Positions 59,994 to 64,000 of a stretch of 64,000 nt of DNA are shown here, one piece after another. The position numbers and the translations under genes were made by a program. The DNA is taken from positions 1,054,001 to 1,118,000 of the forward strand of contig NZ_CP013254.1 in assembly GCF_001482365.1 (NCBI RefSeq). Direction: 5' to 3'. The notes under the pieces are model-generated. The model worked only from the letters and a program-made list of their open reading frames with translations. It did no database searches and was not told where the DNA came from. This DNA comes from Kocuria flava. Lineage in GTDB: Bacteria > Actinomycetota > Actinomycetes > Actinomycetales > Micrococcaceae. Numbering within the stretch: the stretch's first letter is position 1; every line of letters begins with the position of its first letter.

Positions 59994-61274
59994 TCACTCG
60001 TGGCGCAGGGCCTCGATCGGGTCCTTGCGCGCGGCCCGGACGGCGGGCAGGGTCCCGGCGAGGAACGCGATGCCCACGACCGCCGCGACGATCAGCAGCA
60101 CCCGGTCGCCCTCGAAGGCGAACAGCGACAGCCCGGGCAGCCGGGCCAGCGGCCCCGCGGCCAGGGCGTCGCTCGCCGCGGTGCCGGCCAGGACGCCGGC
60201 CGCGGCGCCGGCGACCGCCCCCAGGAACCCGATCACCACGGCCTCGAGGGAGAACAGCCCGAAGACCTTGTGCCCGCCCATGCCCACGGCCTTCATCAGC
60301 CCGATCTCCCGGGTGCGCTCCTGCACGGACATCAGCAGCGTGTTCACGATGCCGAGACCGGCGGCGAGCAGCGCCACGACCGCCGAGGTGTTGAGGATCC
60401 ACACGATCCCGTTGATCACGGCCCGGAACATCCCGAGCTTGTCCTCGACCGTGGAGGCGACCATGCCCTCGTCCTCCAGCCGGTCCTGGACCGCCCCGAT
60501 CCGGTCGAGGTCCGGGACGCTGACCGTGGCCATGAGGTAGCTCTCCGGCACGGGCTGCGGGCCCCCGGAGACCTGGTGGGCGTGCAGCCGCTCGTTGAAG
60601 GACGCCGAGGGAATGGGGTTCAGGGCCGTCCCCGCGAGGCTGGCCTGGGTCACCCCCGAGACGGTCGCCGGGAAGGCCCGGGGCCGGCCCGCGACGTCCT
60701 CCATCACGACCTCCACGCGCGCCCCGACCGCCTCCTGCGGGGAGGCGAAGCCGAGGCCCGCCACCCAGCTGCCGGGCAGGGACAGCTCGTCGCGGCCCGG
60801 GTCCGGGGCCCGGCCGGCCACGAGCCGCAGCCCCTCGACGTCGACCGGGATGCCCAGGGGCAGCTGGAAGCGCTCCCCGCCGGGGGTCTCCAGCCAGCTG
60901 GGCGTCACCGAGTACATGGGCTCCACGGAGGCCACGTGCTCGAGGCCCTCCAGCAGTGCCACGTCCCCGGGGGTCAGCCCCTCGAAGGAGACCCCCAGCC
61001 CCGTCTGCACCCGGGAGGACCCCGGTTCCCAGGGCCGCGGCCCCGAGCCGGAGGAGAGCTCGACGAGCGGGTGGGAGCGCTGGACGTAGAGCGTGTCCGG
61101 GGTGCCGAAGGCCGCGACCGTCTCGTCGATGTAGCGGTTGACGCCGGTGCCCATCCCCGAGGTGAGGGTCAGGGCGAGGGCGCCGATGAACACCGCGAGG
61201 ACGGTCAGGCCCGCCCGCAGCCCCGCGCGGCGCGTGTTGGCCACGGCCGCGCGCAGCAGGTCCGCCCACGTCAT
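59994..61274 (-). CDS. ABC transporter permease of the MacB/FtsX type
   Basis: The 426-residue permease has the MacB layout: one N-terminal helix (LRAGLTVLAVFIGALALTL), a large extracytoplasmic region of about 240 residues and three C-terminal helices with the FtsX motif NTLLMSVQERTREIGLMKAVGMG and LPAVRAARKDPIEALRHE at the end. Such transporters work by mechanotransmission on envelope proteins, lipoproteins or peptides. The ATG overlaps the ATPase stop by 4 bases (ATGA). It converges with the GlcD-like gene with 16 bases between them. Confidence 0.93.
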   Translation of the reverse strand: MTWADLLRAAVANTRRAGLRAGLTVLAVFIGALALTLTSGMGTGVNRYIDETVAAFGTPDTLYVQRSHPLVELSSGSGPRPWEPGSSRVQTGLGVSFEGLTPGDVALLEGLEHVASVEPMYSVTPSWLETPGGERFQLPLGIPVDVEGLRLVAGRAPDPGRDELSLPGSWVAGLGFASPQEAVGARVEVVMEDVAGRPRAFPATVSGVTQASLAGTALNPIPSASFNERLHAHQVSGGPQPVPESYLMATVSVPDLDRIGAVQDRLEDEGMVASTVEDKLGMFRAVINGIVWILNTSAVVALLAAGLGIVNTLLMSVQERTREIGLMKAVGMGGHKVFGLFSLEAVVIGFLGAVAGAAAGVLAGTAASDALAAGPLARLPGLSLFAFEGDRVLLIVAAVVGIAFLAGTLPAVRAARKDPIEALRHE

Positions 61275-62023
61275 CGCACGGCCCCCGCGGGGTGGACGTC
61301 CCCGCGCGGGAGCACGTCCGCCGCGAGCAGCGGCACGCGCGCCGGCGGGCCGGCGACCAGACCGTCGCGCAGGTGCACCCGGCGGTCGCAGCGGGCGGCC
61401 AGGGCGTCGTCGTGGGTGACGACCACGAGCGTGATGCCGCGCTCGCGCTGGAGGCCGAGGAGGGTGTCCTCGACCACCGCCCCGGTGGCCGAGTCGAGGT
61501 TGCCCGTGGGCTCGTCGGCGAAGACCACGAGGGGGTCGTTGACCAGGGCGCGGGCGATCGCCACGCGCTGCTTCTGCCCGCCGGAGAGGTCGGTGGCGCG
61601 GCTGGCGGCCTTCCCGGCCAGCTCGAGCCGCTCCAGGACCTCGAGGCCGCGGCGGCGGCGCTCGGCCCGGCGCACCCCGGCGATGGTCAGCGGCAGCACG
61701 ACGTTCTCGAGCACGGACTGGTGCGGGGTGAGGAAGAACTGCTGGAAGACGAAGCCGAACGCGGTGTTGCGCACCCGGTCGACCTCCCGCGCCGACAGCG
61801 ACGCCGCGGGGCGGCCCTCGACCGCCACGGTCCCGGAGGTCGGGGCGTCGAGCAGGGCCAGCAGGTGCATCAGGGTGGACTTCCCGGAGCCCGACCGGCC
61901 CACGACGGCGACCGACTCCCCGCGCCCGATCCGCAGGCTCACCCCGCGCAGGGCCTCGACCCGGTCGGCGCCGCGGCCGTAGGCCCGCACCAGGTTCTCG
62001 GCCTCCAGCACCGCGCAGCTCAT
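61271..62023 (-). CDS. ABC transporter ATP-binding protein (MacB/LolD type)
   Basis: The 250-residue ATPase contains Walker A GRSGSGKST, the Q-loop FVFQQFF, the signature LSGGQKQR, Walker B VVFADEPTGNLDS and the H-loop VVTHD. ALRGVSLRIGRGESVAVVGRSG is typical of the LolD/MacB class that partners FtsX-like permeases. It is translationally coupled to that permease. A 25-residue C-terminal stretch after VHLRDG is not conserved. The upstream 246 bases hold a GC-rich hairpin but no recognisable operator. Confidence 0.95.
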   Translation of the reverse strand: MSCAVLEAENLVRAYGRGADRVEALRGVSLRIGRGESVAVVGRSGSGKSTLMHLLALLDAPTSGTVAVEGRPAASLSAREVDRVRNTAFGFVFQQFFLTPHQSVLENVVLPLTIAGVRRAERRRRGLEVLERLELAGKAASRATDLSGGQKQRVAIARALVNDPLVVFADEPTGNLDSATGAVVEDTLLGLQRERGITLVVVTHDDALAARCDRRVHLRDGLVAGPPARVPLLAADVLPRGDVHPAGAVR

Positions 62024-62056
62024 CCTCGCGTCCCCCTCGTCGCCCGGCCGGCACCG

Positions 62057-62103
62057 CCGGCGGCACCGCGCGGCCGGCGGCCCGCCCCGGGCGGTGCCGC
62101 CGG
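62057..62103. repeat. GC-rich hairpin upstream of the ABC exporter operon
   Basis: Arms CCGGCGGCACCGC (62057-62069) and GCGGTGCCGCCGG (62091-62103) pair perfectly over 13 bases around a 21-base loop. It lies in the probable leader of the exporter operon, between divergent genes. The rest of the 246-base gap shows only the promoter of the VTT-like gene. Confidence 0.7.
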
Positions 62104-62257
62104 TCGGTCCGCGCGGACGGGGCTCCCCGCACCCCGGGGACCATCATGTGCACGCGCACAGCGCGGGCGGAACCTGTGACGCGCCGCCACTAGAGGGGAC
62201 AGACCCGGCCGGGGCGGCGCTGACGACCTGTCGCAAACCCCCTGTCGGGCCCGTCCC

Positions 62258-62272
62258 TAGACTGGAGGGGTG
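62258..62272 (+). promoter_or_regulatory. Leaderless promoter of the VTT-like gene
   Basis: A TAGACT -10 box (62258-62263) ends six bases before GTG 62270. The same distance is found at 11372, 16714, 21164 and 23276. The GGAGGG just before the GTG is too close to act as a ribosome site, so translation probably starts on the first base of the message. Confidence 0.65.
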
Positions 62273-62755
62273 CAGGCATGGCTCGAGTCCCTCCCCCTCG
62301 GCGCCGGCATCGCCTTCTTCTGGCTCGTGGCCGTCGTGCGGACCACGGTCGTCTACGCGCTCGGCCGGGCGGCCGCCCGCGGCGGGCGGCGCGTGGCCGC
62401 GGTGCGGCGCGCCACGGACGGGCCCGTCTACCGGCGGGCCGAGCGGCTCGTGCACCGGTGGGGCGTGCTCGCCGTCCCGGCCTGCTTCCTGACGGTCGGG
62501 CTGCAGACCGCCGTCATCCTCACCACCGCCCTCACGCGCATGCCGCTGTCCCGGTGGGTACCGGCGATGCTCGTGGGCACCTTCGTGTGGGGCGTGGTCT
62601 ACGGCACGGTGGGGATGGCCGTGGTCTGGGCGTTCCTGCGCCGGCCCGGGGTCGCGGTGGCCGCCGTCGCCGTCGTGGTCCTGGCCGCCGCCGTGCACGC
62701 GGCCCTCCGGGCGGGGCGCCGCCCGGCGCGCGAGCACGCCGGCCCGCAGGCCTGA
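62270..62755 (+). CDS. Small DedA/VTT-like membrane protein
   Basis: The 161-residue protein has about four hydrophobic segments. The middle part VHRWGVLAVPACFLTVGLQTAVILTTALTRMPLSRWVPAMLVGTFVWGVVYGTVGMAV resembles the core of DedA/VTT proteins, in which a re-entrant loop and a following helix move undecaprenyl phosphate or other lipids. The usual proline-containing motifs are incomplete, so the match is tentative. The GTG start is leaderless. It converges with the ThDP enzyme gene; a GGCGCGCGGACCGCCCCCGGGGCGG hairpin region lies between them. Confidence 0.7.
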   Translation: MQAWLESLPLGAGIAFFWLVAVVRTTVVYALGRAAARGGRRVAAVRRATDGPVYRRAERLVHRWGVLAVPACFLTVGLQTAVILTTALTRMPLSRWVPAMLVGTFVWGVVYGTVGMAVVWAFLRRPGVAVAAVAVVVLAAAVHAALRAGRRPAREHAGPQA

Positions 62756-62903
62756 ACGGGCCGGGGGCGCGCGGACCGCCCCCGGGGCGGTCTCACTCCT
62801 GCCGCTCGACCTCGGCGGCGTCCGCGGCCCGCACGGAGGACCCGCCCGCCACGTCGGAGAGCTCGTCGCCGAGGTCCCCTCGACGTCGGTGCCCGGCCCG
62901 CGC

Positions 62904-64000
62904 TCAGATCCGCAGGTGGACCAGGGACGGGCCCGTCAGCGTGAGCGCGAGGGCGACCTTCTCGGCCAGGTCCTCCTGCGTGGCCTCGAGGCCCGTGGCG
63001 CCGAAGGCCTCGGCCAGCGCCGGCCAGTCCGGCTGGCGCAGGTCCACGGCGAGCGGGTCGATGTCCCGGTCGACCATGTTCTGCCGGATCTCCCCGTAGC
63101 CGCCGTTGTCCACGCACACGATCGGCAGGTCCAGGCCCAGCTCCACGGCGGTCATCAGCTCCTGGACCGAGAACATCAGCGCGCCGTCGCCCACGAGGCA
63201 CAGCACGGGCCGGTCCGGTGCGGCGAGCTTCGCCCCGATCGAGGCGGGCAGCCCGTAGCCCAGGGTCGCGTACGTGCCCATGTACAGCAGCGAGTGCGGC
63301 AGCTGCGCGCGGAAGAACGTGGTCGAGCCCAGGTAGGTGACCTGCGAGGAGTCCCCGCCGATGATCGTGTCCTCCGGGACCACGGACATGATCGTCTCGT
63401 TGAGGGCGGCGAGCTCGGGGGCGGTGCGCCGGCCCTCGTCGTCGAGCCGGGCGAAGACCTCGGTGAGGTCGCGGGCGGGGCGCGGGGGCAGCGGACCGAT
63501 CGCCTCGAGGAGCTGCGGGACCACGGCCGCGGAGTGGCCGGGCAGCTCGATGTCCGGGTCGAGGTTGCACAGCATCTGCTCGCGCGCGATGTCCACGCGC
63601 ACCACCGGCCCGTCCGGGACGACGTCCCCGCCCCACAGCTCGGCCTCGCCCACCTTGGAGCCGATCACCAGCAGCGCGTCGGCCGAGCGCAGGAACTCGT
63701 GGGCCGTGGACAGCCTCAGGTCCGCGCCCAGGGACAGCCGGTGCCGCTCCGGGATCGCGCCCTTGCCGTTGGTCGTGGTGATCACCGGGGCCTCGAGCAG
63801 CTCGGCGAGCTCGAGCAGCCGTGCCCCGGCGGGCAGGGAGCCGCCGCCGGCCAGGATCACGGGGCGGCGGGCCGCACGCAGCACCTCGGCGGCCCGGCGC
63901 ACGTCGTCGGCCGGGGCCGGCTGCGGGGCGCCCAGCGGCCGCGGGGCCACCTGCCGGTCGGTGTACTCCAGCTCCGCCTCGAGGACGTCCAGCGGGATCT
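62904..64000 (-). CDS. Acetolactate synthase-like ThDP enzyme (5' end outside window)
   Basis: The visible C-terminal 365 residues belong to the acetohydroxyacid synthase-like ThDP family. The central FAD/nucleotide-type domain starts RRPVILAGGGSLPAGARLLELAELL, and TTNGKGAIPERHRLSLGAD is typical of ALS-like enzymes. The ThDP domain shows IIGGDSSQVTYLG, GYGLPASIGAKLA and the metal motif VGDGALMFSVQELMTAVEL to DNGGYGE. The frame is open to the window edge, so the catalytic glutamate region is not visible. Relatives include guanidino-oxopentanoate decarboxylase and sulfoacetaldehyde- or benzoylformate-type enzymes; the substrate is undecided. Confidence 0.9.
   Translation of the reverse strand, partial: IPLDVLEAELEYTDRQVAPRPLGAPQPAPADDVRRAAEVLRAARRPVILAGGGSLPAGARLLELAELLEAPVITTTNGKGAIPERHRLSLGADLRLSTAHEFLRSADALLVIGSKVGEAELWGGDVVPDGPVVRVDIAREQMLCNLDPDIELPGHSAAVVPQLLEAIGPLPPRPARDLTEVFARLDDEGRRTAPELAALNETIMSVVPEDTIIGGDSSQVTYLGSTTFFRAQLPHSLLYMGTYATLGYGLPASIGAKLAAPDRPVLCLVGDGALMFSVQELMTAVELGLDLPIVCVDNGGYGEIRQNMVDRDIDPLAVDLRQPDWPALAEAFGATGLEATQEDLAEKVALALTLTGPSLVHLRI

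Overview
The window is very GC-rich DNA with dense, short-gapped genes, many GTG starts, overlapping ATGA/GTGA junctions and several promoters that place a TAnnnT-like box six bases before the start codon. This points to an actinobacterium. The gene set (an uricase resembling the Arthrobacter enzyme, mycothiol-type DinB protein, FmdA/FmdB, DUF3072, DUF6986) suggests a member of the Micrococcaceae such as Kocuria. That placement is an inference from family resemblance. No tRNA, rRNA, CRISPR, phage or IS element was seen, and no gene-free stretch exceeds about 280 bases.

Layout. 1-11.9 kb is accessory metabolism: a TauE/SafE permease fragment, an aldehyde dehydrogenase, recQ with a one-base frameshift, a PPK2 polyphosphate kinase, a TetR-MFS pair with a near-perfect operator, and an FAD monooxygenase broken by two further one-base losses. 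12.1-16.5 kb holds an M23 endopeptidase fused to thrombospondin type-3 calcium repeats, and fmdB-fmdA. 16.7-24.2 kb is an unassigned biosynthetic locus: a BchC-like dehydrogenase, a PTPS/QueD-like protein lacking a zinc ligand, a glycosyltransferase, a methyltransferase, a CDP-alcohol phosphatidyltransferase, a PabB-PabC fusion and a flippase-like membrane protein.

24.1-45.8 kb is a purine-ureide-glyoxylate regulon. One minus-strand operon runs hyi-glxR-gcl-glycerate kinase-allantoinase. A second runs malic enzyme-malate synthase-DUF6986-ureidoglycine aminohydrolase. A third runs uraD-uraH-uricase-NCS2 permease. An IclR-family regulator and pyruvate dehydrogenase E1 lie among them. Together they take urate to allantoin and allantoate, and carry glyoxylate on to glycerate, malate and pyruvate. 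Allantoate amidohydrolase and ureidoglycolate lyase were not found in the window. Four AT-rich intergenic islands carry the same three-half-site operator (YGRAA, 6 bp, TTYCR, 5 bp, YGRAA). One of them lies in front of an unrecognised 62-residue membrane protein, which is therefore predicted to belong to the regulon.

45.9-64 kb contains a RibD-like reductase, a ferritin-like helical protein, a lipoprotein Cu/Zn superoxide dismutase, an Lrp-type regulator divergent from a DUF5058-membrane protein-M20 amidohydrolase cassette, an MFS exporter, a histidine kinase-response regulator-DUF4097 operon, a perfect 46-bp palindrome, a GlcD-type FAD oxidase, a MacB-like ABC exporter, a VTT-like membrane protein and a ThDP enzyme cut by the window edge.
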